A program made the position numbers and the translations under genes. Source: Mesostigma viride (Eukaryota; Streptophyta; Mesostigmatophyceae; Mesostigmatales; Mesostigmataceae). Taken from it: DNA of 64,000 nucleotides. The notes under the pieces are model-generated. The model made no database searches. It had not been told where the DNA came from and saw only the letters and a list, made by a program, of their open reading frames with translations. How positions within the stretch are numbered: position 1 is the first letter of the stretch; every line of letters starts with the position of its first letter. Positions 42,592 to 52,005 of this stretch are shown here, piece by piece. The stretch lies in contig RPFO01000213.1 in NCBI GenBank assembly GCA_009746045.1, positions 10,804,957-10,868,956 on the forward strand, given 5' to 3'.

Positions 42592-42970
42592 AGTTAGTCT
42601 AAGTCTCCCGCCTGTAGCCTAAGTGGACACGTGCCAGCACCGCCGGCGCCCAATTGGGTACTGGGACGGTGCTGGACTAGAGTAGTCGTGGCATGGACAC
42701 GTGGCTGTACTCAGTATGTGATGAGCCGGTACCTCAGTACCGGGACTGTAGTTGTCATGTTAGGACTGACTAGATCAGGTTGTAACTGATAGGTTAGTCC
42801 GTCCAGGATCAGTAAGTTAGTTTAACTTACGCAAAGTCTGGCCAGCCATAGTTGACGGCTGGCCAGCAGTATATGTGCCACATTATCCTAATGCCAAGGT
42901 GTCTCGTCGTTCAAGCACACACTCGCCATTTGGCAGTGCCCGAGCATTCCAAGCTTCGTGTTGCATAACT
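42592..42970 (+). repeat. 3' LTR of element A
   Basis: 379 bp, matches 35,457-35,835. It is followed by TGCCT and the rest of the B2 LTR (gtatggcagacctac). Confidence 0.95.
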
Positions 42971-43398
42971 TGCCTGTATGGCAGACCTACTGTATAGGAA
43001 CTGGGCGCTGTACAGGTAGTGAATACTGTACCGGGGGTGTTATTACTGAGCAGGCCTCCTAGGCTGCTCAGGACTAGCAAGCACAGTGCACAAGTATATA
43101 AACAATAGGCCAGTGCCATTTGGGCAGATCTCTTGCGAGCCCGCCTCACGTGTTGTGCCTTGACTTGGCAAGCGCGTGTATAAGCCTCAAGTGTGTGAGC
43201 GCTGTAACATTATCCAATTTTAACAAAGCTCCGTTTCCAACCATATTCACACATTGCTGCATTGCAACCATATCCTTCACATTGCGTTTGCTAGGAACGT
43301 TAACTCAAATTACAACCAGTCTCAGCGGAACGGCCAGGAGGGTCGTTGCCGGTTGCGGTGTGCAGCGTTGACGACGCGAGGAGCTCGTCCGGTGGTGA

Positions 43399-44156
43399 AT
43401 GGTGCAGGAAGAACAACGGCAGCAGGATTTCCGGTTTCTGCAGTCTGCTGGGGGTTCGATTTCGCCTGAATTGCGTCGTGTCGTTCGGGATCTATCTTTA
43501 TTGCTTGCAGATCGTCCGCCTGTTAATCGCAGCTTCGTGCAATTCGTCGACGACCAGGTCGAAGATTGGGAGCGAATTCTGCGGCACGTACAAACCATCG
43601 TCATTCCGGAGCACCGGAGCATCGACGACCTCGAGCAGGAGCTTCACGGTTTGGTCGGCATCCAGACGGTGATTACAGCAGTAGCTGAGCGAGTGCGTGC
43701 GGAGTTGGCGACAAGGCGAGGCGAGGTTGCGGAGGCAGCTGGCGCAGTGCGACACGAGTTTGTACCGACAGCAGCGGGTGCGGGTTTACCACGTACTTTC
43801 GCAGGCGTCATCGGCGACGAGGGTGTTGCAGCGGGACCAGTTAGGCGTGAACGACGCGGAGCGGAGCATCACAGGCGGCTTGCAGAGGTCGGGGCGACAG
43901 CGGAAGCCATCACCGGAGGACAGCGCGCGACAAGAGTCGGCAGGTTTCCGGAGCGAGCAAGAGTTCCTTTTCAGGAACTGCCCCAGCCCCTTCGCGTTCG
44001 TGTGACGCGTTGGGAAGAGTTTGCACCTCTTGGGTACGATAGTGACCTTGAGGTGGGAGCAGGGTGCCAGAGCTGATTGTGGTGAGCGACAGCGACAGCG
44101 ACAGCGACAAGGAGAACCAGGACGCGCCTGGGGCCAGCCGTGGTGGTCTTGCCTGA
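43399..44156 (+). CDS. ORF0 protein upstream of gag in Copia-like B2
   Basis: Starts MVQEEQRQQDFRFLQSAGGS and is highly similar to the B1 ORF0 through LGYDSDLEVG. The first frame ends at 44,076. The adjoining frame holds the acidic tail VVSDSDSDSDKENQ ending at 44,156, also present in B1. The tail is therefore probably native and the shift local. About 100 bp separate it from gag. Conservation of substitutions at protein level between B1 and B2 supports function in the element life cycle. Confidence 0.7.
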
Positions 44157-44258
44157 GTGGTAACACTTGGCACTTTTCTTTCTTGTTCAGTAGCTTATAT
44201 TGCTTTAATTGCTGCTTGGCCACTTGGCTGGCTGTAGCAGATCTGAACAGAGGCCATC

Positions 44259-45203
44259 ATGGATGATGGAGCTATCAACCAACAAGCGGGCTTTATGGGC
44301 TTCGCGCGGCGCGGCGCTGGGATGGATGGACGAGATGGACGCGATGGACGCGGTGGACGCGATGGACGCGGGGACGGCCAGGCGCTGGGAGACCAGGCTG
44401 AGGTGCCAGATAATCAGAGCCAAGGATCGCAGGGCGGTCAGAACGCGCCAGCCGCAGATCAAGCGGCGCCTAAGCGACCGACAGTGGCTGAGGGGTACGC
44501 GGTGCTAGGCCAGTTTCAGTCCATCAAGGACAATTGGCAGCCCCGGGATGCTGAGAGGATGTTAGAGGACATGAACTTGTACACGGAGATATACACCGGT
44601 GACAAGCTTCGCATCCTGGCGTCTAGTGCCTACATAAGGCAGTCGGCGAGGCGGCTGTTCAAGTTTGTTCGGGAGCGACATGCGGCGGGGGACACCTGGG
44701 CTGCGTTTATGACGCGACTCAGGTCGTTCCTGAGTGACAAGAGGACCATAGATGGGTCCCACCTGAAGCAAGAATACCTGGACTACAAGCCCATCAAGGG
44801 GCAGCTAGTGGTCCACGCCTTTGAAGACTTCGTCAAGCTGAGGGAGGACGCCATGGCCAAGGGCTTCTTCGTCGCAGATCGGATGGCCATGGGCGACTTT
44901 CTCAAGTCGCTGCAGCTGGATCCGGTCACCATGGATAATGTGACCATCCACATGCGACAGGTCCATGGCTGGGCAGCCATGACGGACCAGTTGTATGAGT
45001 GTTTCAGCGGCAAGTACGTGGGTGGTAAGCGCCCTCGTCAGGGTGATGAGGAGGCCACTGAACCCACGGTTAAGTCCATGAGGGGATCGGGCCACGGGGG
45101 CCCAGCGCCCTCGAGAGGGCCTGAGACCTCTTCAAGGGGTCGAGGAAGGTCCACTACGGCTTCGCAAGGTAACCCCCTATTTACTGCTTGTTTTGCTATT
45201 TAA
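44259..45203 (+). pseudogene. Gag of Copia-like B2, C-terminally truncated
   Basis: Starts MDDGAINQQAGFMGFARRG, followed by a GRD tandem repeat. It has the intact Gag body across the site where B1 is shifted (SDKRTIDGSHLKQEYLDYKP). Similarity to B1 ends at SSRGRGRS (about 45,153). The last 17 codons (TTASQGNPLFTACFAI) are read-through of unrelated sequence, so the zinc knuckle is lost. Confidence 0.8.
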
Positions 45204-45457
45204 ATTGAATAGGCAATGGATATATGTTGTTAATTGATTGATTATTGAATAGGACACCATACTGCTTTATTGTAGGGCCACGGATAGCCCTTTATTCTTC
45301 TGGTCGGCTGTTGCCGGTCCCATTCCTTCTCCTTAGCCTTATTGTTCAGGGGTGGCTGTTAGGAGGTAAAAAGTTCCCATCCCCTGAAGTGGGAAAGTGA
45401 GAGCTCTGCCTGCGTTGTTGCCCTCTTTATTGCGCGCGTGCAGATGGCCAGGGTCGA
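45154..45457. other. junction stretch between B2 and the virus-like island
   Basis: About 300 bp with no gene. It contains tgattgattattgaata repeats. No target duplication or LTR is seen, so the junction looks like a deletion or rearrangement. Confidence 0.5.
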
Positions 45458-46495
45458 CTAGTATCGCATGGCCTTCTTGAGGATGTCGCGGCACTCGTCG
45501 ATCACGTCTTGCACGACTTTGCGCGGGTCGTCCCCGTCGTCCAGGTCCCTCTTGCGCTTGATGCCGACGTCCATGAACTGGTTGGCCACGTCGACGTATC
45601 TGTCCAGCAGCTCCTGCCTGCGCTCCTGGTAGGCGGCCTTCCACTTGGCGGCCTCGGCCTCGAACCTGTCCCTCTCCTGCTCTAGGTTGAACTTGTCCTT
45701 GTCGGCCTTCCGCTCGGTGGCCAGCTCGTCCTGGAAGTGCTGCTTGGCCTGGAACTTGAGCTCCTTGTGGATGGCGGTGACCTGGGCCTGCGCGTCCTCC
45801 ACCTTGGCGGCGTGCTCCTTGTTGGCCTGCACCAGCTCCTTTTGAAGCTTTGCTGCCTCCGCTCTCTCCTTCTCCGATACCGTGACCTTTTCCGCCAGGT
45901 CCTTCAACATGGCCACCTGCAGGTTGTGGTGCTGGTGGATGAGGGCCAGCTGCCTCTCCTGGTGCTCCGAGACCACCGCGAGCAGGCGGTTCTCCATCTC
46001 CTCGTCGCGAGCCTTGCCGTTCTCCACGTCCTGGGCGTAGATGCCCAGTGCCAGCTCGGCCACCTTGAGGGAGTCGCCAGCGAACAGCTCGCTGGCCACC
46101 TTCATGGCCACCAGACCAAAGGCCGGGAAACGCTGTACAGCCAGGGTAAAAATGAACACCTTGCTAGCATACTGGCCAGATACCGCTGAACGTCCGGGCA
46201 CGTCGCGCAGGGTGCAGTCCACTCCGTTATCCTCCAGCACGTTCATGATGTCTTGCACGGCGGCCGTAGAAAGCGCCCGGTCTACCATCTCCTTTTGACG
46301 ACGACCGTGAGACAGGAGCTTGGTCACATTCCCTTCTCCAGTAGCCTTGGAAAACGGGATAAGTGCCTCGCACCCCTTGAACGCGCGGAACTCGTACTCA
46401 TCAGCAAACTCCTTGCAGTCCTGCGGCAGCTCATCAAAGGGCACAAGGCCAAAGTAGTCTTGGCGCAGGGAGGGGGAGTTGCCGATGAGAGCCAT
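45458..46495 (-). CDS. coiled-coil protein with N-terminal domain, virus-like (unknown)
   Basis: 345 codons, start MALIGNSPSLRQDYF. Residues 1-155 look globular (FDELPQDCKEFADEYEFRAF; YASKVFIFTLAVQRFPAFGL; ASELFAGDSLKVAE). Residues about 160-300 are Glu/Lys/Ala-rich heptad-like coiled coil. A basic GIKRKRDLDD near residue 315 could be a nuclear signal. A TATA-like ggtatacc lies about 10 bases upstream of the ATG. The N-terminal domain plus coiled-coil layout recalls BRO/KilA-type giant-virus proteins, but I see no decisive motif. Confidence 0.65.
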   Translation of the reverse strand: MALIGNSPSLRQDYFGLVPFDELPQDCKEFADEYEFRAFKGCEALIPFSKATGEGNVTKLLSHGRRQKEMVDRALSTAAVQDIMNVLEDNGVDCTLRDVPGRSAVSGQYASKVFIFTLAVQRFPAFGLVAMKVASELFAGDSLKVAELALGIYAQDVENGKARDEEMENRLLAVVSEHQERQLALIHQHHNLQVAMLKDLAEKVTVSEKERAEAAKLQKELVQANKEHAAKVEDAQAQVTAIHKELKFQAKQHFQDELATERKADKDKFNLEQERDRFEAEAAKWKAAYQERRQELLDRYVDVANQFMDVGIKRKRDLDDGDDPRKVVQDVIDECRDILKKAMRY

Positions 46496-46966
46496 TGTCG
46501 TGGTATACCATATGCCAAGAAAGTTTCTGGCGCTCTGTAAGCGCGCATTGTCGCGTGCTGAGACAAGTCAGCACCAGTGCTGACTTTTTATAAGACCAGT
46601 TGATAACCGCGTATCAAGCCTCGACTAAGTACGCATAAATGTGGAATTAATTCTTGCATTCCCCATTTGCGCCAGCCCATTTGCTGTCAGGTGCTCGCGG
46701 CTCGCGGTCCGGCGCGGTCGTCAGGGTGGGCGGAGATAATTTACCGTGCTCGATAGGCGAGCGGGCCGGGTGGCGGTGGACCGGCTCGGGCGAACTGGGT
46801 CCACCGCGGTAGCGGGTGCGCGAGGGAGGGGGCGCGGCGGGGCCGGGAGGGGGGTCGACGGTTAGAACTCGGTCCCGAAGTCCGTCCACCGTGGGGGGGC
46901 GGGAAAGGGCCGCGAGGGGGTGACGACTTCACTCGCGGGGCGGGAGGGCCGGGAGGGGGGGTGACG

Positions 46967-47180
46967 GTGGACGCAGTTCGATGGACGCAGTTGAAATTTT
47001 TTTTTGGAGGGGAGGGTTTTTTTGAAAGGGGTATACGGGTGGGTGTATGCATCATGGGGTGATGATCATGGGGTCATCATCACGGGGTGACGGAAGGGAT
47101 GGCTTTTCATTCCCCATAACTTTTATGCTCTTGAAAAAAAAAAAAGAAAAAAAGAACTGGGTCCATCGAACTGCGTCCAC
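46967..47180. repeat. inverted repeat, 20-bp arms, in a GC-rich intergenic region
   Basis: GTGGACGCAGTTCGATGGAC at 46,967-46,986 is a perfect reverse complement of 47,161-47,180. Partial copies occur at 46,790 and 47,253. The interval contains G-rich and poly-T/poly-A runs and no gene. Confidence 0.8.
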
Positions 47181-47214
47181 TTCGACTGTCGAGAACCCCG
47201 TCTGGGAGGGTCTT

Positions 47215-48180
47215 TTATTCCGCGGGGCCGCGAGAGGGTCGTTTGGTCGTGCGACGGTGGACGCAGTTCGGTCCGGCGATGACGCGCGGGTCGGGTTTCT
47301 CGCGGGGTGACCGGCACCGGGAAGGGGGGCGGGTGGACCGCGTTCGTTCCGCTCCGGTTACATGAAGATCCTTGATCGACCCCCTGTGCCTTGCGCACTT
47401 GTGTCCGCACCTTACGGGATTCATGCACCACCGTTTGCTCTTCCGGTTCCAATGGCTGCAGTGTCTTCTACGAATGCAGTGCTGATTCATGCACCCGTGT
47501 CCCGTGCACGCACTTCGGATAGCGGCAGGGGTCCCTGTCATTTCAACTGCTAAACCATCAGAGTCGTCCTTCACTGTCATTCCCATCCCCTTGTAGACAT
47601 CCACCAGTTTCGAGTTGTTCTTTACTCTGCTCGCCTGGTGTTGAATGTCCATCGCATACCCCCACTCATCCGTCTCGTCACCGTCACGTATGGCATCTCG
47701 TACTTTCTGAGCGGTTCTCGGAAACCTGTCTATATATTTCCACGACTCCTCCGGGGTCAAATCGAAGGTCTTAGATGGTCGCCCCCCCGTCGCGTGCAAT
47801 CTAATGGTACCGCGATCCGGGTCGGGCAAGTGTTTTGCATTGACCTCGGAAGCTCGTAAAAACATGTCCTTACCTATGCGAGCAGTAGCCGCACGCTCTT
47901 CATCAAGAGCGGATGCCCCCTCTCGCGTGTGAGGAGAAGTGTAAACGTGAAATCCGTTGTAATAGATGCTACCGTCATCCTCTCTGGTGGCCAGCAATTC
48001 TGCCAGCGTGTCCGTTTCGTTACGGAGGGGTGTGTCTGGGTATTTATCGGGAAAGGGGATGACAATGTGAGTGGCACCACTTCTATTAGGTCGCATATGA
48101 AAGTGTAATGGATACTCTTGCCCGTTAAGGTGTATGGATCTTCCTGTTGGCTCTGTCCATTCCATCTTGTGACTGCTCAT
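47215..48180 (-). CDS. unknown protein with C-terminal Cys/His cluster, virus-like
   Basis: 321 codons, start MSSHKMEWTEPTGRS. The first 240 residues are globular (IVIPFPDKYPDTPLRNETD; FDLTPEESWKYIDRFPR; MDIQHQASRVKNNSKLVDVY). Then comes a Cys/His-rich part, CTGHGCMNQHCIRRRHCSHW, and RWCMNPVRCGHKCARHRGS, resembling the small C...G.RC...C..H motif of giant-virus proteins (DUF5763-like). The last 60 residues are Arg/Pro-rich and may be read-through. An AAATATTT element lies upstream. Confidence 0.6.
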   Translation of the reverse strand: MSSHKMEWTEPTGRSIHLNGQEYPLHFHMRPNRSGATHIVIPFPDKYPDTPLRNETDTLAELLATREDDGSIYYNGFHVYTSPHTREGASALDEERAATARIGKDMFLRASEVNAKHLPDPDRGTIRLHATGGRPSKTFDLTPEESWKYIDRFPRTAQKVRDAIRDGDETDEWGYAMDIQHQASRVKNNSKLVDVYKGMGMTVKDDSDGLAVEMTGTPAAIRSACTGHGCMNQHCIRRRHCSHWNRKSKRWCMNPVRCGHKCARHRGSIKDLHVTGAERTRSTRPPSRCRSPREKPDPRVIAGPNCVHRRTTKRPSRGPAE

Positions 48181-48194
48181 AATGAAAGCACGGG

Positions 48195-48202
48195 AAATAT
48201 TT
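48195..48202 (-). promoter_or_regulatory. AAATATTT element upstream of the 48,180 gene
   Basis: The palindromic AAATATTT sits 15-22 bases before the start codon of the minus-strand gene. An AAATATTT motif is a known promoter element in Marseilleviridae. One instance can be chance. Confidence 0.3.
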
Positions 48203-48932
48203 AGTCAATAACTTGTAATTACCAAGCATGCAGCCACACTTTAATGACAAACAATAAACGTTTACGATTGGCTGCGAGATAAACACTTGTCCCTCACGGA
48301 CGCCAGGGCCTCCTGGCCACCCTCGCTAAATTGTTGCCGCTGTTCCGCGCAATTCCTGGGCAGTAATTCAAGATTGCAATAAACAAGTGAGATAACACAA
48401 CCGGCGAAAATCCTGTCACAAATAGTCATTAAAAGCCTGAACACACACACACACACACAGTCTCAAGAGGCACCCACCACTCCACAAGGGTATTTGTTGT
48501 GCTTTGTCCTTTTCCCCCCTCCCGGTAGACCCGGCGGCAATCTGGTAACTGCAGCATGCATGCATGCCCATGGTTGGCGCGCGTCTGCCGCGTCCACCGT
48601 CGACCGGGCGCGTGTACGGCTGGAAACGCGACATTGGCTGCTAGTACGAATCCAGTGCAGTATATGTGGTACTGCCCCAGTACCCAAAGTGTGGCTGATT
48701 CTGACCTCCGCCGGTCCAACCAGATTTTTCCCGCGTCTGGCGCGTGAGTCCCAAATTAGCAGGAGGTTTTTTGCTTGCATGACAACCCAACAAGACACTT
48801 CATAATAATGCCAAGAGGGCCAGAAGGAGGTGCAAGCGGCCAAGAACTGCAGCATTGAGAGTGCCCAGGGCTGATAGGCAGGGCCACTCTGAAAATTGTT
48901 AATTGCTTTGAGTGATTCCTGCCGGCTTTACG
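48203..48932. other. intergenic stretch without a gene
   Basis: About 730 bp. It holds a (CA)n microsatellite at 48,441-48,459 and no convincing ORF. Confidence 0.5.
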
Positions 48933-50437
48933 ATGTCGGCTTACGTTGCAGCCGGGTGAGTGCAAATGCGTCGAATTACGCGGCACGAATCGCGTTTCTT
49001 CCCGGATCGCTTAATGAATGGGGTTTCTTTTGCATGGATGGCCAGGTGTTTGCCCAGAGCTGCATGGATGGCATTCCGCCGCGACTGCTGATGAAAGACA
49101 TCCATGCATCCTCTCCTGTCACTCTTTTTGCCATGTGTGCAGTGGAAAGAAGAGGAAAGTTCACCAGGCACCCAAGAATGCACAGGCACCTGTGCCAAGT
49201 GCCCTGGCTGCTAAGATGGGTGAGTTTTGCATGATCCGTTCTTTGCCGCGCTCGCGGCCCACCCTGCATGCAAAAGCTGCCTGTGAGCAGTCCAGTGACC
49301 CCCATGTTTGCCCTCCCTCAAAAGCTTGCTCACAATTTGACACCACCCCTGTGTGCTGGTGTGAATAATCGCGTCGTCTGCCGCGCTTGCGGCTTTTCAT
49401 TGCTTGCTGAAGAGAGTAGTGCCCCCCATGTTTGCCCTGCCTCAGAAGCTTGCTCACAAATTGACACCCCCCCTGTGTGCTGGTGTGAATAATCGCGTCG
49501 TCTGCCGCGCTTGCGGCTTCTCATTGCTTGCTGAAGGGGCAGCCCCCCAGTGTCCTGGTGTGCTGCATGCCACGGGTGTTCGGTCACACAGTGTGGAATT
49601 TTTACGAGATTTCTGCTTTCTTCACCCCTTGTTGGGCGTTCCATCCTGTCACCCGCAGTGCCCTACGCGCACTACGCGGCCCGAGACGAGTGGTTTCAAA
49701 GAATCGTGAAGGTGGAGGGGCGACTCAGGACGCCCATGGAGCAGTTTTTCTACTCCACCAAGGCGGTGGCAGACCTCACCACCCCCCTCGGCCTGGACTT
49801 CATCTGGACCCGCCACCCCGACCTTTTCCTGGATTTTGAAGTGTTCGATTTGCCAGAAGACCACCCCGCGTTCGTGGTGGGCGAGAAGGGTCCGGGACTC
49901 GGGGTGCGGACTGTGCAGGACATCAAGGGGGAGGGGTAGGTCGATGTCTTTGTCCTTTGCAAGGTGCTGTCCTCTGTCATTCGCCTGTCATTATAGTGTC
50001 CGCACGCGACTCGGGGCTGATGATCCATCCCGTCCGTACCGCGCGTCCTCGCGTGCAGGGTCACGCTGGGGTACTTCGCTGGCGTCATCACGTTTTACCC
50101 CAAGAACGGCAAAGGTCGGCTGGTGGGCTTCCCCGAGGACAGCGATTTCCTTTTCTTCTCTCACGAGACTCCTTCGTACGCGGTGTACATCGACGCGTCC
50201 GTCGTGCGCAACTGGACGTACTACGTCAACACCGCCGAGGGTAACACCAAGCAGACGGCGAACTGCGAGTTCACCCGCGAGCCCTGGATGGGGGCGGGCG
50301 AAGTGCGCCTCGTCACCACTCGACAGGTCGCGGCGGGCGAGGAGCTGCTCGTGGCCACCTATGGCCCTGGGCACCCGGTCGAGCCCTACAAGAACAACCC
50401 GGTCCTCCGTTGGGAGGTGGTGTCAGAGAGCGATTAA
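48933..50437 (+). CDS. SET-domain protein (probable lysine methyltransferase), four exons
   Basis: Exons 48,933-48,955, 49,143-49,219, 49,659-49,935 and 50,059-50,437, all with GT-AG borders and matching phases. The spliced start reads MSAYVAAGGKKRKVHQAPKN, with an SV40-type KKRKV nuclear signal made across the first junction. Exon 3 encodes YAHYAARDEWFQRIVKVEG. Exon 4 has TLGYFAGVITFYP, then QTANCEFTREPWMGAG and VRLVTTRQVAAGEELLVATY, the NC...R.I..GEEL...YG signature of the SET core. No post-SET Cys cluster is seen. The product is about 250 residues, probably acting on nuclear protein lysines. A hairpin spans the stop codon. The short exons fit an intron-bearing eukaryotic gene, unlike its neighbours. 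Confidence 0.8.
49270..49570. repeat. tandem repeats within intron 2 of the SET gene
   Basis: About 120-135-bp units, at least two full copies plus a partial one: ccccatgtttgccct, then gctcacaa.ttgacacc, tgtgctggtgtgaataatcg, and gcgcttgcggctt. They make intron 2 much longer (439 nt) than introns 1 (187) and 3 (123). Confidence 0.75.
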
Positions 50438-50445
50438 ATGCTCTC
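50426..50445. terminator. hairpin spanning the SET gene stop codon
   Basis: GAGAGC (50,426-50,431), an 8-base loop containing the TAA stop, then GCTCTC (50,440-50,445). A second hairpin CGTGAC-cact-GTCACG follows at 50,453-50,468. It could aid 3'-end formation. Confidence 0.4.
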
Positions 50446-50701
50446 AGCGGACCGTGACCACTGTCACGCCAGACTTTCATTTATTGTACGGGATAGTGCT
50501 TGTATTTTGTTCCGTGTCAAATGTGTGTTTTATTATAGAACGCATTATTACCTCGCACATCATGGAAAAACACACAAAGCGCGCGAAGAAGACAGCACGG
50601 CCAAAGATAGTCGCGAGTAAGAGAGTTACGAATAGGGTAGTTACCAACACTTACAAATAAAAAGCAAAAGGGAGCACACTTACAATAAAAATGCGTGCAA
50701 A

Positions 50702-51228
50702 ATGGTATATGTGCCCGTTATGAAGAAACAATCAGGCAGGTGCACGGCCAGGACGACACGCGGCCCTCGGTGCCGATTTAAGCCCTTGTTCGGCTCTCTG
50801 TGTGGCGTGCATGCCCGCGCGGTAAACGCGAAGAGGCACCCCATGCGCGCGATCCGAGAAGAAGATCCTCCCATCCATTTCCCCCCCGATGGCACGATGA
50901 TGACAGGTACGAAGAGATGATGGCGGCCGAACGCGTCACGGAACAGATCAACAGCGGATCCGATACCTCTGCATGGAACGACAACGACGCTCGTGAGCTT
51001 GCCCGTCAAGCGCCAGAGCTGAAACGTCTCATCACCGCCGACGAAGAAAGGGCGGACGAAGAAATACGACGGAACGAGGCGAACAGAGACCGACTGCTAC
51101 AACAGCGGCCGGACTTGGAGCACCAGATCGAGTCGTGGTTCTTGCACAACGATTTCGAGATCAGGAAGAAATACAACGATAAGCACAAGCGGTTGCTCCT
51201 CCGCGAAGGATTCCCCGCCCCCAGGTAG
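50702..51228 (+). CDS. small Cys/His-motif protein, frame change at a C7 run
   Basis: Starts MVYVPVMKKQSGRC. The N-terminal motif CTARTTRGPRCRFKP ... LCGVHARAV fits the C..T..G.RC......C..HA pattern (DUF5763-like) common in giant viruses. The first frame stops at 50,918. The body continues in the -1 frame: RYEEMMAAERVTEQINSGSD, then LKRLITADEERADEEIRRNE and DLEHQIESWFLHNDFEIRKK to 51,228. The switch falls at ccccccc (50,881-50,887); one more C would join them. It resembles the 61,069-61,776 protein in having the same N-terminal motif followed by a helical body. Confidence 0.6.
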
Positions 51229-51276
51229 ACCTCATCCACCGTGCATGATTAGTTATCTCACCGAGAGTCATATCGC

Positions 51277-51960
51277 ATGGAGGCCCGCGTGCGGCAGTAC
51301 AACGTGCACATGAGATACGTGGCCGGTCTGGCGGGGGTCAAGCGCTACCCCCCTGTCCCCCCATCCGTCGCCAAGGAGCGGTGGACGGGCGCCTGCCACC
51401 GCTGCGGTCAGGCGGTGACCGCGTCCCGCGCCGTGTTCAGCACCCCGGGCGTGTGGTCGTGCCCCTCGTGCGCGGTGACCCCGCTGGACGGTGCTCGCGA
51501 CCTGCTGTCCCGCACTCGCGAGCGAGCCGAGCTGTGCGGTCTGTGGGCGGCGCGCGCGCCCTCGGACAGGCCGAGGGTCGGGAAGGGGAGCGCACCGGTG
51601 CGCATCCCCAAGCCGCGCGGGGTGAACAGCCGCATGTGGGAGTACGTGAAGTCCCGCGCCGTGTCCGCGAACGCCCGCATGAAGCGGGACGGCGTGCGGC
51701 CCTGCTTCGACTCTCACGAGGTTGCCCAGATCTACGCCTGGTTCGTGGCCTCGCCGGAGTGCGCGGTGTGCGGCACGCCCTTCGCCATGGGGTTCGGGCC
51801 CAAGGAGGACGAGCTGTCCCTGGACAAGGCCGACCCGCTGGACCGCGCGTACTGCGGCAACACGCGCCTGCTCTGTCACGGCTGCAACAACGCCAAGCGG
51901 TTCGAGGACACCATGAGGCTGTACGCGCGCCTGATGGAGGCCAACCGGTGCCCCGTCTAG
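51277..51960 (+). CDS. HNH-type endonuclease-like zinc protein
   Basis: 227 codons, start MEARVRQYNVHMRYV. Residues 36-65 hold a Cys4 cluster (CHRCGQAV ... CPSC). Residues about 150-215 read PCFDSHEVAQIYAWFVASPE, CAVCGTPF, LSLDKADPLDRAYCGN, then RLLCHGCNNAKRFED. This is the layout of HNH/endonuclease VII-like nucleases (C..C, S-x-D-(K/R), GN, LC..CN.AK). It would nick or cut DNA; the central His/Asn replacement makes catalytic competence uncertain. It is intronless, 48 bp after the previous gene and 45 bp before the next. Confidence 0.7.
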   Translation: MEARVRQYNVHMRYVAGLAGVKRYPPVPPSVAKERWTGACHRCGQAVTASRAVFSTPGVWSCPSCAVTPLDGARDLLSRTRERAELCGLWAARAPSDRPRVGKGSAPVRIPKPRGVNSRMWEYVKSRAVSANARMKRDGVRPCFDSHEVAQIYAWFVASPECAVCGTPFAMGFGPKEDELSLDKADPLDRAYCGNTRLLCHGCNNAKRFEDTMRLYARLMEANRCPV

Positions 51961-52005
51961 TCTAGTATCATCCAATCAATTATCTCGCTTGCTTAGTATA
52001 ACACG

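Larger units (their letters stand above)
35457..42970 (+). mobile_element. complete Copia-like retrotransposon A, 7,514 bp
   Basis: LTRs of 379 bp at 35,457-35,835 and 42,592-42,970, starting AGTTAGTCTAAG and ending GTTGCATAACT, with the 5-bp duplication TGCCT on both sides (35,452-35,456; 42,971-42,975). Internal order: ORF0, intron, gag with zinc knuckle, integrase, retropepsin-like domain, RT and RNase H. A purine-rich AAAGTGGG lies just before the 3' LTR. Frameshifts occur at about 36,665, 36,895, 38,400 and 40,800, so the copy may be inactive or rely on recoding, although the LTRs remain nearly identical by eye. Confidence 0.95.
35087..45153 (+). mobile_element. Copia-like B2, 5' LTR to gag, truncated; holds element A
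   Basis: The 5' LTR is 35,087-35,456 plus 42,976-43,174 (about 569 bp), split by element A with a TGCCT duplication. Then come ORF0 (43,399-44,156) and gag (44,259 on), closely related to B1. Similarity to B1 stops at about 45,153, in the Arg/Gly-rich part of Gag before the CCHC knuckle. The virus-like island starts after a short AT-rich stretch. Integrase, protease and RT are missing. Confidence 0.85.

Noticed and set aside
51268-51975. Long ORFs overlapping the HNH-like gene on other frames
   Set aside because: They arise from high GC at third positions; only the plus frame 51,277-51,960 shows zinc and HNH motifs.
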